A stretch of 64,000 nucleotides of DNA from assembly GCF_027887165.1 (NCBI RefSeq), contig NC_077230.1, positions 34,175,351 through 34,239,350 of the forward strand, read 5' to 3'. The stretch is from Monodelphis domestica (lineage: Eukaryota > Chordata > Mammalia > Didelphimorphia > Didelphidae). Below are positions 1 to 13,189 of this stretch, piece by piece (within the stretch, counting starts at the first letter, position 1; each line of letters begins with the position of its first letter). The translations under genes and the position numbers were made by a program. The notes under the pieces are model-generated. The model saw only the letters and a program-made list of their open reading frames with translations. It did not search any database and was not told the DNA's origin.

Positions 1-340
1 TTGTAATGACCGAAAGGTTTGGTCTTTCAGTATATATAGAGAAGAGTGGAGACCTCTCTGTTTCAGCTTTTGGAGCTGAGGCCAGGCCTCACAGGCTGGC
101 AGAGGGTTTCTCCCACTCCCATCCTCTGTGCTACTTTTGTTGATTTCAGAATCTTAGCAGTTGATAGAAAGCAAACAAGAACAGTTCTAACTTTCAGAAA
201 CTGGTTGGGCCTGTGTCTTTGGGCTGAATTGAGAAGAGGCACTCGGAATCAGGACTGGGAAGCCAACACTCCTCCCACCTCCAACACCAGGAAGGAAGTA
301 ACAACCAGGCAGGAAGGAAGTGCAAGTCACAAGACCCAGT
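1..340. other. Unassigned left edge
   Basis: I cannot assign this stretch. It contains a TATATATA run near 31-40 and mixed-composition sequence with an open frame that lacks any family resemblance. It may be the end of an interspersed repeat cut by the window edge, lying in an intron or upstream of gene A. Confidence 0.3.
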
Positions 341-2957
341 TGCCCCTTCCCCCACCAACTATCAGTCTTGTTTCCTTTCCAAATAGCCTTCTTACTCTTC
401 CCCCTAACTTTTCAATTTTAGTCAGTCTCTCTCTTTTCCCCTCCCTAATGTTACTCCTTTTCCAATGTCCTCCCCTCTTATTTATTCCCCTCTTACTATA
501 GTGCCTTTTAAATGACCCCCCAACCTCTCCCTCTCTTGTGTAGCTCCCCTCCCCACATGCCCATTTATTATCCTTCTACTTCTCCATAGGAAACAATACA
601 ATTCTCTGCCCCCAATGGATCTGATTGTTCTCTCTCTGAGTCAATTTTAGTGTGTGTAAGATTTAAATATTATATGTTGCCAAACTCTTCCATTCTTCCA
701 TTGAATTGATCTTCTCCCCCTCACCCATGAGCTTCTTTATGAAAAATATATTTACCCCATTTTATCTCTTTTCCAATTTCTCTTAGTATTAACCTATGTT
801 TACACCTAGTGTTTTAAATACATTTTGATATATTATCCTATACAGTTTGTCACTGTACCCTCTAAGTACCATTTTTCTAGCTAACCTGATGAAAATAACA
901 ATTTTTAAGAGTTATCAATATGTTTCCTTATAGAAATACAAATCATTTTTACCTCATTGGGTCCCTTAAAAAAGTTTTGTTTTCTTTTTTTTTCCTTTCT
1001 TACCTTTTGGTGATTCCCTTGAGTTCTGTTTTGGGGTATGAAATTTTCTGTATAAGTCAGGTCTTTTCTTTAGGAATGCTTGGAAGTCTTTTTAAAATCA
1101 AATTACAAAACTTTCCAGTGCATGACTATAATCAATTTTGCTGGGTAGTTGATTCTTGGTTGTAGACCCAGTTTCCTCATATTCTGTAATATCATATTTT
1201 TTGCCTTGCAGTCCTTCAGAGTGGAAGCAGTCAGTTCCTGTGTTATCCTAACTGTGCATCCATGATATCTGAATGGTTTCTTTGTAGCATCTTTTCCTTA
1301 ATCTGGAAGTTCTTGAACTTGGCTATAACATTCCTTGGTGTTGTCAATTAGCTATTAAATGCAGCAGGTGGTCTGTGGATTCTTTCAATCTCTACTTCAC
1401 CCTCTTGTTCAAGAATGCCTGAGCAGTTTTCTTGAATAATTTCCTGTAGAATGATATCCAGACTTTTTTCTTTGGTCATGATTTTCTGGTAGTCCAATGT
1501 TTCTTAAATTATCTCTTCTGGATCTATTTTCTTGGTCTTTTTTTTCCAACATGTTGTTTCATATTTTCCTCAAATTTTTCATTCTTTTGACTTTGTTTTA
1601 TAGACTCTTATTGCCTTGTGAACTCATTTGCTTCTAGTTGTTGGATTTTTGGTTATCCTTTTCCTTTTGGTCTTTTTTTCTTTGTAGTTCATCTTTCATT
1701 TTCCTTGCTTCATTTTCAAGCTGGTAAATTCTGCCTTTTAAAACACTATTTTTTTGTTTTAGTTCATGTGCCTCTGTTTCCAAATGACCTATTTTGCTTT
1801 TTAAGATCTTTTCCCAATTGTCTTCAGCCTCTCTTAATTGTTTTTTGAATTGTGTTTTGAGTTCTTCCAAAGCCTATGTCCAGTTCTCTGGAGTTCCTAA
1901 GTTTTTGCTTGGTGTTTCTTGGTCCTCCTCCATTCCATTTGTTCTTTGTTCAGTACCCATATAGAAACTGTTGATTGTAATTTCTTTTTTCTTTTTCTGT
2001 TGTTTACTTATATTCCTTCTCCTCTCCCCCCTCCCCATTGTTGGCTGTAATCATACACTTTTGTTTATTTGTTGGATCTGTGGAGTTTGGGCTATTCTGT
2101 CTTGAAGAGGCTTCTTCTCTGCTCTGCTGATTAACTAGATTAGACTGATGGAGTATTAAATGAGCCCTGAGACCAGATCTTCTTCAGTTTCCAACAGAAG
2201 CTGAAGGTGAAGATGAAGGTAGTTACCCTCATCCTCCTTTCTACTCCTGTCTGCCAGTAGCCTCCCTGTCAGCTGCCCAGTCAGAGTTCTGAGCTTCCCA
2301 TGGTGGTACCAAGGTACTCTATCACAGTTATAGCCTTCACCCTGGGATCCCAGTCAGCTGGATTCTTACTGTGGGTCTCAGCATGTAAGTGGGAGGAAGA
2401 GTGTTGGAGATTGAGATTCCCTGCCCTTTGAAGGCTTCTTATTTGCACTACTGGTAGATGGGATAAAGCCTGGCCAAGCTGATCTGCAAAGCTGAATGTG
2501 GATGTGCCTTGAGGCCAAAACCTCCAGAGGCAGAGGACCAAGATATGGAGAGTGGTGGCTGAAGGCAGTGACCCAGCTGCCCTCCTCTCTGCCCCTCTCC
2601 TTCAGCTATGTCCCTTCCAGTTGTCAGAGTCCTGGATCTCAAGTAACTGTGGTGGCAAGCACTTTCTCCAGGCCAGAGCTCTCACCCCAAGATCCCAGCA
2701 ATCACCCAAATCTCAGCGCAGTAGGTAGGGGAGGAATCCGGGGATCTTCCTTATTTCTTTTCCTTAAACTAGAGAATTCAGGCTTCTCTGTTGTGTACCT
2801 TTTACATTGAATTGAGCAGGAGGGTCCCCTGGCTCTGTCTTGTTTGATTTGTTTTTCTATCGCCCTTGAAGCACTTTGTTTTTTTATTATGTGGAAGAGT
2901 TTACACAGAGGACTCAAATTTTGCTACTTCTAAGTGGCCATCTTGACTCTGCCTCTG
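341..2957 (-). mobile_element. LINE-1/HAL1-like fragment, antisense
   Basis: Read on the minus strand, this is the 5' part of a LINE-1 lineage. The 5' end lies near 2957, where the reverse complement gives a typical start (GAGTCAAGATGGCCACTTAG). ORF1 follows: a lysine/glutamate-rich coiled coil (codons over 1634-1870) and then the RNA-binding C-terminal region (about 1090-1620). A pyrimidine-rich stretch at 341-880 fits the purine-rich spacer after ORF1. ORF1 is broken by stops and no reverse transcriptase is present, so it is either a HAL1-type element or a truncated L1. It is older than the L1 at 54951-58903 judged by decay. Confidence 0.7.
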
Positions 2958-4114
2958 AACACTAAATCTTGAAACACTATACCTAACAACCCCTTTCCCT
3001 TATATCCTCACTTCTTGCCTTTCACCCCTACCCCAAAAATAAAGAGGAAAACATTAAAAGGGTGAAAAATATCAAATATATTTAGCCCAACAAAGATGTA
3101 TACCTCATTCTGCTTTATCAGTCTATCACTTCCCCTTTTATGTGGTGGGTATCATTGTTTAATCTTTACCCTCTGGAATTGTGGCTGATTGTTAAATATT
3201 GTGGTTAAATAGAGTCTATTAAATAAATGTCCATTAAATAGAGTTCTTAAATCTTTCAAATTTCTTTTTCTTCATGATGTTATTATGGTAAAACCCTCAT
3301 GATATTGTGAAATTTCTTCATGTGATCATGACAAATGCTTTTTCTGGTTCTGTTCACTTTGTGTCAGTTCACAGAAATCTGCCCAGGTTTCTCTAAGACC
3401 ATTCTGGTAATAATTTCTTATTATGCATAATTTGTTCAGCCATTTCCCAGTGATGAACATCCTTAGTCTCCAATTTCTTACCTTTGAAAAAAATTTTTAA
3501 AAGTCTACTATAATTATAAAAGTCTACTACTATCTATGGGTCCTTTTTATTTTTATTGTTGAACTTCTATGGGATTATAGGTCTAGAAATGCAATTGCTA
3601 AATCAAAGAGTTAGTTCAATGACAGTTTAATGTGGCCTAGGACCAAAGTATTTACTGAATGCCTAGAAAAACCCACATTTCTACCAATATTAATACTATT
3701 ACTTTCCAATACCCCTCTAATAATTGTCATTTTTATTTGTCAATTGTCATTCTTTGTCAATCAGAATAATATGAAGTAGAAGCTCAGAGTTGCTTAAATT
3801 TATACTTCTCTACTTATTTAGTGATTTTGGACTATTTAAAATGGACTACTCTCTTGAAAACTGCCTTTTTCATATCTTGGACTTTTTGATGGCCATTTAA
3901 TTGAAAGAAACCTCATGGTTCAAGTCCAAGGCTTTCATTTGATCAGTGTAGTAAATTGAAGGTCAGAAATGCTATAAATGACTTGCCTAAATTAATACAA
4001 ATAGTTAGTGGAAACTACAACTAGATTCTAGAACTAGAAATAGAGGTCATGTCTCCTTAATTCCAAGATGATTTCATTGTCCATTGTATCAAACTATCCC
4101 TTTTTCTTCCGCAG
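2958..4114. other. Intron upstream of gene A exon, duplicated in B
   Basis: Non-coding. About 3130-4100 aligns by eye with 40440-41415 ahead of the matching exon of gene B, including the shared stretch around 3360-3480 versus 40695-40800. Part of it resembles an old antisense LINE tail (text on 'cagccatttcccagtgatgaac'-type sequence), which therefore predates the duplication. A pyrimidine tract leads into the acceptor at 4112-4116. Confidence 0.6.
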
Positions 4115-4116
4115 AG

Positions 4117-4210
4117 AACTGGAATTAAAAATGAAGAGATGGAATTGAAAAGAATAATAGAAGAAGAAGGTCAGAAATATAAAAAAGACCTCAAGGAAAT
4201 TGATGAAAGG
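4117..4210 (+). CDS. Gene A exon: charged linker segment
   Basis: Encodes roughly TGIKNEEMELKRIIEEEGQ and on to KKDLKEIDER, a lysine/glutamate-rich helix. The donor is AGG|GTGAGA at 4211. The acceptor is ambiguous: CAG ends at 4114 and a second AG at 4116. The gene B exon (41421-41508) enters with one carried-over base; keeping that phase needs the AG at 4116, because from 4115 in that phase a TGA is met after about ten codons. Relative to B, this exon carries a net 8 extra bases, and the 2-base acceptor shift brings the difference to two whole codons. If the upstream exon has changed phase, 4115 is possible. Confidence 0.65.
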
Positions 4211-4228
4211 GTGAGAGTACAGTTCATT

Positions 4229-4286
<58 letters not shown>

Positions 4287-5347
4287 AACTATATCTATGA
4301 TTAAAAACCCAGTGTCTGGCTCACATATTTTCCCTCTTAATTGTGAATAAAATCTAAATACTGTGACTTCCAAACTGAAACCAGAGAGTTTAACAATTAA
4401 TATCCAGCATACCTTGAAATAAATCTTATTATATATACATATATGCATATAAGTCTCATATACTCACAGCTTAGCAAAGGACCAGACACATAAAAAGCAT
4501 TTAATAAAGGTCATTTTTTTCTTTCTATATACACATGACAAGATGTATAAATATATACATACACACATTTATATATGTGTGTGTGTGTGTAACTTACATC
4601 TATATATACACCTCTATCAAAGACCAGGATACTTTTTTATCAAACCTCTCCTAACATCATTCTAACTGCAAATGGCCTGGTCACTGTAATTTCCCAGTTC
4701 TTATGGCACTTTCACTAATTTTGTCTTTGAACATCTTTACTAGTCCATGCTACAAAATTATAACCTCCCTGGAGACAGAATCTGTCTTTTCCCTTTCATA
4801 TACAATACTACACACAGAGAGAGGTTTCATTTTATAATATTAAGAAGGAAGACCTACAATGAAGTCGTCCTTCTAATGTCCATCCTGGATGTCTAAACCT
4901 CACCAAGTCGGTAACATCTTAGTGCTCTGGGAAACTCTCTGCAACTAGAGAGCAATGGAAGTGACACTTTCCTTGAAAAAGTTAATTCTTCACTGGGAGA
5001 TCTTTTCACCTTGAATTCTATCCCTAACCTCATCTACTATGACTATTCCTATCCCCTTTCCCTTTCCTATTCCCATTTTGATCTCTATACCAATATCTAT
5101 CCCTATCCCTAACTTCATGTTAATCCTTAAATCTATTTTGATTATTATTCCCTGACAACCTATTCATGGAATTTGTGTATAAGTATTTTTCATGTATAGT
5201 ATTAAGGGGTTAATTGGAGAGCAGAGAGGCCAGATAAGTGGCTAGCAGGTACAAATGAGTTATTTATAGAATAGTTATGAATGCTGGAGAAAAAAAGGAT
5301 TGAATAAATTGAAATTAATAGAATTATTATGGTTGCACAAATTTCAG
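4211..5347. other. Gene A intron with TA and TG microsatellites
   Basis: Holds a (TA)n/(CATA)n run at 4229-4287, further short TA/TG runs at 4430-4445 and 4540-4590, and otherwise unique sequence that matches 42380-43500 of gene B (for example the run of 'tatccctaacctcat'-like text near 5020 and 43185). Confidence 0.65.
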
Positions 5348-5480
5348 ACTAACAACTTGATAGAGAAACTTAAAAAATACGTGAACATATCTGAAGTGAA
5401 TATCGGAAATCAGCCTGAGGAGACAGTAAAAGAAGATATAACAATAGGGCAATTATTGGCCGCAGAGGATATCAGTTTAG
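5348..5480 (+). CDS. Gene A exon: acidic linker
   Basis: Acceptor ATTTCAG ends at 5347 and donor TTTAG|GTAAGA follows 5480; length 133 enters in phase 0 and leaves with one base. It encodes TNNLIEKLKKYVNISEVNIG, then an acidic stretch ending TIGQLLAAEDISL. The counterpart in gene B (43512-43722) is 211 bases, 78 longer, so A lacks 26 codons of the middle of this exon in frame. The shared tail pattern (A: GQLLAAEDIS; B: EQLLAQGDFN) anchors the alignment. No known domain. Confidence 0.8.
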
Positions 5481-5699
5481 GTAAGAGATTGATTCTTGAT
5501 TAGGCTAAAAGGAATCAATTAGTGTCAAGAAAAGAGGCAGCAGAGGTTATAATGTAAATATGGAATTTTAGCTGATAAACATTCTGTTGGTCTATTACCA
5601 CAAATATTTTTAATTTTTAATTGTAAAATTTTAATTTTAAATTTTAAAAATTTTAAAAATTAAAAAAAATGTAAATGTTACATGGAGGAACAATTTTTG

Positions 5700-8600
5700 A
5701 CAACTTTTTTTTTTACTGTTTTAAAATTCAGATTTGCTACTTACCCTCCTCCAACTCCCAGACAAGGTGTTATACATGTTACATGTATGTATGTTATACA
5801 TACTTCCATATTATTTCTGTCCATAGATTATAGAAGACACATATCACTCTTACAATAAAAATCTCATGAAGGTTATATTATAGGAGCAGATGTCAGGTTT
5901 TGATCTGTCCTTAGCTTCTAATAGTTCTGTCTTTGGCTACAGACACTATTTTCTTCATGAATCCCTTGCAGTTATCTTGGAGACTTACTTTACTGATAAT
6001 GGTTTTAGTCCTTCACAGTTGATCATGGGAAAATATTTCTGTTACTATATACATTGTTCTTCTGGTTCTGCTTTCTTTTTTCTGAACTCATTCTTTCACT
6101 GTTTTTTTATGGTACAATAGTATTTCATTATAACTATATAGAAGAACTTGTTCATTCTTCTCCCACGTGATGAATAACCCGATAGTTTCCAATTCATTGC
6201 CACTATAAAAAAAGGTGCTAATAATATTTTGGTACAGTTAATTCCTTTTATTCTATCTTTGATCCATTTGGGATACTAAGCCTGTAATGAGACTACCGGC
6301 TCAAAGGGTATGCATAGTTGTCTTTGGGTATGGTTCCCTATAGCTCTCAAGAATGGTTGTATCAGTTCACAGTTCCACCTATAGCATATCAGTGTTTCAA
6401 TTTTGCCATGTCTCCCCCAACATTTATCATTTTCTATTTAGGTCAGTTTAGCTAATATAAAAGTTAAGAAGGCATTTCTCAGAATTGTTTTAATTTAACT
6501 TTCTCTCATCAGTAGTGATTTGGACCATTTGTTCTGTAAACCTTAAAATTCCTTAGACTTATAAATGTTGGAAATTTCACCATTGGGAAATTTCATACTT
6601 GAAAAATTTCCTATTGATAGTGGAAACTCTATTGGAATGTGAACCCCATTGGCATGGGAGGTTCCTCCTCCTCCCTTCTTAAGATTACTTTAGGACAGAA
6701 ACCTTTTGCTGAACAATGGAAAGGGCTTTGACCTATGCTTAAGCACAGAACAGGAATTTCTTTGACTCATGATTGATTTTAGAATTGATACAATAGAGAT
6801 ACTTGGAATGACAGAACCAGGTCTTGGAAAATACAATTTCCACCCCACTCAGTCCTAACAGGATTTAGGAAGGGCTGCAGCATAGATCAAAATTTAATTA
6901 TTCCAATCTCTACCCTACTCAGGGTAACAGGATTTAGGAAGGGATGTAGCAAAGGGTCAAGATTTAATTATTTGAGAATATGACCTTCAACAGACATGTG
7001 CAAAGCCACAGACCTCTGGGCGGTCCTGGGTTAAGCTAGAGCCACCATTGGCACAGGGAAGACATGGACAGTGATTGGTAGATGTGAGAACTGAGGGGAG
7101 GGAACTTGAATGGTTTCCTTAAAAAGAGAGGGGTCTGAGGACTGAGGTGGTGGTTGGTTGGAGAGGTTTTGGCTCTGAGAGGTTGTGCTGGCTCTGAAGG
7201 AAGCTGCTCTGAAGGAAGCTGGAGGTGGAGGCCCCTGAGACTGTTTCTCCATTTTGGTCACGTGAGTGATAGGGACTGATCTCCTTTCTTTGCCTCAGCT
7301 ATCTAAGGGCTTGGGCCTTTTGGCCCAGCCTAAACAGAAGGGGTATTTAAGCCCTATTCCCTTCTCTCCCCTTTCTCTCTCCCTCTCTCTCTCTATCTCT
7401 AATTCCTTTCTTCCTCCTGTTTGTAATTAAACTCTATAAAAGGTTGAAGGCTGACTTGAGTTTTCATTTAGGAATTACATAGCTGAATTCCTTGGCTACC
7501 TTAAATTAATATATATCAGTCTTTTAAAGTGATTTCCTTGTCACAGTTCATATAACTGGATAATTTTAATCTCTTCCTCTGAGAACTGCCTGTTAATATC
7601 TATTTCTTGATTGGGGAATGTTTTGTATTCTTATAAATTTGACTTGGTTCTCTATATATTTGAGAAATGAGGCTTTAGACAGATACTTGATATAAAGCCC
7701 CCCCCATATTTGTTGTTTCCCAGATTTGTTGTTTCCTTTCTCATTGGTTTTATTTCAGTAAAATCTTTTAAATTTAATTAAATTAAAATACTTTTTAAAT
7801 TAAGTAAGCAATGATTTATAATATTTGATTTATTTTTTCACAAAACCAACTTTTTTTCTTATTTGTTAGTTTTATAATTTTATTTCAATTTATTCATATC
7901 TCCCTTGATTTTCAGGATTTCCAAATTGCTGTTTAATTATGGGTTTTTAATTTGTTCTTTCATAGTTTTTTACTTGCATAACCACTTGATGTTCTGTTTC
8001 TCTATTTTATTAATATGAGCAATGAGATATGAATTTCCTTCTGAGTACTGCTTGGCTGCATCCCATAAATTTTGTTTACATTCCATAAATGTTGTTAATG
8101 ATATTGTTATTTATTTCTATGATTTAATCTTTGATCCATTTGCTCTTAGGAAAAGATTGTTTCTAATTCTAAATATTAGTTTCTAATTTATTTTTAGACT
8201 TCTGCATTTTGTGTCACTTTTCTAGCATTCTGGTTTGAAAAGTATGGATTTAATATTTCTGTTTCTATACATTTGGATGTGAGGCTTTTATGACCACTTA
8301 TGTGGTTGATTTTTGTGAAAGTCACACATATTGCTGAGAAAAAGTGCATTCCTTTCTATTTCCCTTCAGTTTTCTCCAGAGGTCTATCATGTCTGGGTTT
8401 TCTAAAGATCTCTTTACCTTCTTAACTTCTTTCTTGTTTATTTTCTGGTTGGATTTATCTACTTTTGAGAGGGGAAAGTTGAGATTCCCCACTAGTAATA
8501 TATTTATTTTATTTTTCCTTCTGTAACTTCTTTAATTCTTCCTTTATGAATATGGATGCAATGCCATTTGATGCATAAATGTTTAATAATGATATTGTTT

Positions 8601-11240
8601 TCATTATCTATCATACCTTTTATCGTTATGTACTTTCTTTCCTTATTTCCTTTGATCAGATCAGTCTGCTTTTGATTTGTCTGAAATCAGATTTGCTATC
8701 CTGGCTTTTATTACTTTATTTGAGGCATAGTATATGCTACTCGAACCTCTTTTATTCTGTGTGTGTTGTCTCCATGTTTTAAATGTGTTTCTTGTGGGCA
8801 GAATAATGTGGTGTTCTGGTTTTTTTAAACAACTCTGCTATCCTTTTCTGTTTCATGTGTAAATTCAGCCCATTCATGAATCCACATACATCATTACTAA
8901 TTGTGTTTTCATGCATCTTATTTTCCCTGTTTATTTTTCTCTTTCTCTCTTCTTAGCTTTTCCATGTTCACAGATGTTTTGTTTTTGACTATCACCTCCC
9001 CCAATTCAACCCTCCTTTTTTGTTCACCCTCAATCCCTTATTCTCTCTAACCTCCTACTTCCCTATAGGGTAAGATAAGTTTCTACAGATGAATATGGCT
9101 GTTATTTCCTTTTTGAGCTAGTTCTGATGAGAGTAAGGTCCAATCAGAGTTAAAGCACATCTCCTCCACTGGATTTGCTGTTTATGTGCCTGTTAAGGAG
9201 AAATAGTTTGCCTCCTTCTAGATCTCCTTTTCTCTCTTCTCCATTTATTCCTCTTTCCCATTCCCTCCCTTTTAATATCATCCCATCTTATTTAGCTTCC
9301 TTTCTTTGATGCATACCCCTTTTATTGCTCCAATATTAAGTATTTTAGATACTTTAATCTTAAGTATTATTTTCAATATTAAGTATTTTAGATTCTTTAG
9401 CTTTAGCGTGCCTTTGAAATATTATAGATGTCTTAATTATTTCAATGATCATCTTGCCACGTATGAATGAACTCAATTCAACTTTTGCAAAACTATCAAG
9501 TATTCTTCTTCTCTTGAGTATTGAACTTAGTATCAAATTTTGCTTTCAACTTTTTTGCGTGAGAAAAGTCCAAAATTTCTCTATTTCATTAAAGAGCAAT
9601 TGTTACCTTTTGGAAGATTAATCTTGGTTTTACTCAGTGTATAATTCTAGGTTTCAGTCCTAGAATCTACTTTTCAGAATGTCATATTCTGTGCCTTCCA
9701 GTCCTTTAATGTAAAAACTGCTATGTCCTGGAGAATCCTGACTATGGCTCCTCAATATTTAAAATGTTTCCTTCTGGCAGCTTCTACCACTTTTTCTGTG
9801 GCCTGGGAGTTCTAGAATTTGGTTATAGTAGTACTGGGGTATTTTATTTTGGGTTCTCTTTCAGGAAGAGATAGGTGGATTCTCTCTATTTCTATTTCCC
9901 CCTCTTGTTTGAGGATATCGTAATATTCCCTGATGACTTCTTTTACTATGGAATTCAGGATTTTCTTTTGATCGTGGTTTTCAGGTATTCTGATGATCCT
10001 TAGATGACTTCTCCTGGGTCTATTTTCTAGGCTGGTCATATTTACAATTGAAGTATTTCAGACGTTCTTCTTTTTTTTTTAAATTTTGGATTTCGTTTTA
10101 TTGTTTCTTGCTTATGGTTTCATTAACTTCCATCAGTCCAATTCTAATTTTAAGGAGTTTTCTTCCTTGAGTTCTTGGGTTTCCTTTTCTACTTGGCTGT
10201 CTTTTCTTTAAAGGGTTGTTTTCTTCATGTTTTGTTTCGTTTTGATTTTTATTGTTTTGGTTTTGGGTTGTTGTTTTTTTTTGGCCTCTATTCCCATTTG
10301 GTGGATTCAATTAATTAGGAAGTTTTTTTCTTCAATGATTTTTTCCCCCAGATGTTGAGTTTTTCAATTAGTTCCCTTATATTTTTTAACTTCTTCCAGG
10401 GATTCTTTTTAAGATCTAAACTCCTTGCCCACTTTCTTTTGAGGCTTGACATGTCTCCTTTATGGCATTGTTGTCCTCTTCTGGGTCCATATATTGATCT
10501 TCCTTGTCACTAAAGTACCTTTCCCAGGTCAGTTTTTTCTTATTTTACTTGTTTTTCAATTTTTTTCTTTCCTTTGTAACCATATTTATCTTTTGAGATC
10601 CTTCTCTGTTCCTGGAGTAAAAGGGTATATTGCTCTAAGAGCTCTAAGATTACAGAGTACTCTTCTCTGGTATTTGGTGTAGGACTAGCTGCCCTTGTTC
10701 CTTGTGGTTTGTCTGTCACGGAGACAGCAGTACTGGCATGTTCTGGGGTGGTTGGCAACTGTTTCATCCAACTATATTTAGCATAATGACTTACCAGTTC
10801 CCCCATTGTTTTGTGGGTTAGTCTGGTCCCCACTATGCTACTTCAGTGCCCCTACCAAGTAGCCTGGGTGGAGAAGGCTCCCTGCTTTGATTTCTACTGC
10901 CCCAGGCTTTACCCCACCACATGTAAGTAAGCAAATTACTTCACTGTAGTTCTAGTTCCCCCTTCTTGCATCCCTGTAACCTCAAGATTCTTTTGCTATT
11001 TGGAAGTGGATAGTTCATTGTTAATTCTAGTTCCATCTTTACTCCTTTGGAGTCCCAAGGCTCTGATGTCACATGAGAGTTTGAAGGTTCCTTACCTTCT
11101 CTACCTGTATAGAGAGACTCAAGCTGGGTTCTAAGATCTGCCAGTACTATCAGATTGCTCTCTTCTCTTACCTACAGTGAGATGTTCCTCCAGCTTTTCT
11201 TTGTTTTGAGGCAATTTGTTTTCTTTAGTTTTTGCATTGA
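5700..11240 (-). mobile_element. Old LINE-1, antisense, split by a solo LTR
   Basis: On the minus strand the pieces read 5' to 3' from right to left: 5' UTR (about 10850-11240), ORF1 remnants (9600-10850; RRM-like frame at 9812-10039 with RRSHLRIIRIPE), ORF2 endonuclease remnant (about 8150-8950), a reverse-transcriptase gap, and the ORF2 C-terminus with 3' end (5700-6534 and 7546-8140). All frames are decayed. The 3' portion occurs at the same place in gene B (44400-45880), so this L1 was present before the duplication. The ORF1/endonuclease part is absent from B. Confidence 0.7.
6535..7545 (+). mobile_element. Solo LTR (ERV fossil, class I-like)
   Basis: A 1011-bp element starting TGTAAACC and ending TTGTCACA, flanked by a 4-bp duplication GTTC (6531-6534 and 7546-7549), which fits gammaretrovirus-like (ERV1) integration. 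A TATAAAAGG promoter-like box is near 7435, after a CT-rich tract. No internal viral sequence is present, so it is a solo LTR. The same family is found inverted at 51566-52564. It is absent from the matching place in gene B's intron, so it inserted after the A/B duplication. Confidence 0.75.
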
Positions 11241-13189
11241 GGAAATGGAGTGCCTTTTCTTCCTACATCTTATCTTTCAGCATGCAACTTTTGTCTTCAT
11301 GCAAAATCTGAATAAAACTGAAGAGGGCAGTTCTAAAGAGAGGAAGCTGCTGAGGTATCTATACACATAAATGCACATATACACATATGTACACATATAT
11401 ACATCCATATATACATATCTATATGTCTGTACATGTATGCATGTGTGAACATAGAATGGCTTCCGCATTTTAAAGATTTTTTTCATAGACATTGAAAATG
11501 TTTTTTTTTTTACCAAGAATTCCTTGAGAGCAGAGATTGACTTTTTTGTCTTTTTCTGTATCCTTGGTGCTGTACCTGGAACACTTGAGGCACTTACTAA
11601 TGATTGTTGACTTATTCAAAACCTAGAATTTATTTTTTTAAGATATATTATCTATATAAAGAAGAATGTGCATTTTTCAAAGACTTTCAAGTTTTTGAAC
11701 TATAACACTAAAGGATGAGATAGAACACTTTATTATCCCTATTACTACAAGAGGAACCTAAGAATCAGAGATGATGATTACCTTTGGCTTATATGTTTCT
11801 GTGCCAAGAATAATCCCATGTGCCTTACCACCAAGTTTATACTCTGCCCGATTATTAGTAAATTTTCTGGGAAAAAGAAACATATAGACATACACACACA
11901 CATACAGACAAAACACAAATACACATACAAATGGTATCTAGGCTGCTGCAAGAACTGAAGCTAGTGAGGGGGAAAAAGATTGCAAAAACAGAAAATTACT
12001 CATAAATTTATAAATTACCTATCGTTAAGATCAACGCTGCCATACTCTTAAGAGATGTGCATTATACAATGTCACATGTATCTGATATCTTTTAATGTAA
12101 AATACTCTCTGTAAGGCATATTATCTTGTGTTATCTTCATGACAACTCTGTGGTGAAGGTTACATAAATATCATTTTCCAGATTTTACAGAAAACAAAAA
12201 AAAAGGAAGATTCTGGAAAAAGACAGTACTTGTTCAAGTACACCCAGCTAGTAAATGGACAAGCCAAGATTCTGTAGAAAGAATGCATTGTCACTTTAAA
12301 GATATATTACAGAATCCAAATTGTAAGAAGGAATGGAATACATTCTCTCCCTAGTTAATCTGTGTCACCCTAAGATTTTATTAAGAGTGGGACTCACTCT
12401 AATTCCCTACTTAAACTGAATGTGTAATTCTAGCTTGAGTCTCTAGCTGCCTTTCTAATGAGATTCACCATCACCTTTGTCAGAGTTATGGAGAAAGTGA
12501 GGCAGGTCAAGATTCTTTTGAGAAAAGTGAGGTGGGGGAGGATTCAGTCTATTTCACCTTCTGCAGATTTGACTATACCATTTACTAGCTGTTTGGAACT
12601 TTGAACAACTTACTTAACTACTCATGTTCTTTAAATCTCATATGAAAAGTAGTACTGTGAGAAACCAATCTGACCTTTTGGTGTACATAGTTTCAAAGGA
12701 GAAATGCTTGGAAAAAATATTGGACAAATAAAATAATTAAATATTATATATACATTTACATATACATATACATATATACATATTTGGAAAAGAACGAGTT
12801 CTACATACCAACTAGTGAAGTTTCCAAAGAATACAGTTCTTTCAGAACAAAAATGACACAATAGAGAAAAGAGAAATGGATACTATTTTGACTCTGGCAA
12901 AGGCTTAAAAGTACAGGTGAATTTGGAACAACGAATGCCCAGGTGCCAAGAAGAGGAAAAGATCATGAAAAAGTGGTTGTAATGGAACAGAGAGGATATT
13001 ATGGAACAGTGATGATGTTATAAGCATCAGTGTTCGATATTAATAAACATTTTAATCACTAACATAGATGAAATAATAGATTCCATATGAAATTTGCAAA
13101 TAATTTGTTTTAGCTATAATTTTCCCAAACCTAGTACTATGGAAAATATATTTTTGAATGTTTTAAATGAATATTATTTTAGATATATC
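11241..13189. other. Intron segment of gene A without a counterpart in B
   Basis: Contains an L2/MIR-type 3' tail near 11520-11620, MIR-like segments (12090-12280 and 12560-12640), and ATACAT-type microsatellites. I see no exon. Gene B passes directly from the L1 tail to the block beginning about 45890, so this stretch was either lost from B or gained in A. Confidence 0.45.

Noticed and set aside
46-501. 151-residue + strand frame at the left edge
   Set aside because: Composition is proline/leucine/serine-rich because it reads through pyrimidine-rich antisense L1 spacer; no family resemblance.
7031-7261. 76-residue minus-strand proline/serine-rich frame
   Set aside because: It lies inside the solo LTR; LTRs of this type do not normally code, and the copy at 51566-52564 does not keep it as a clean frame.
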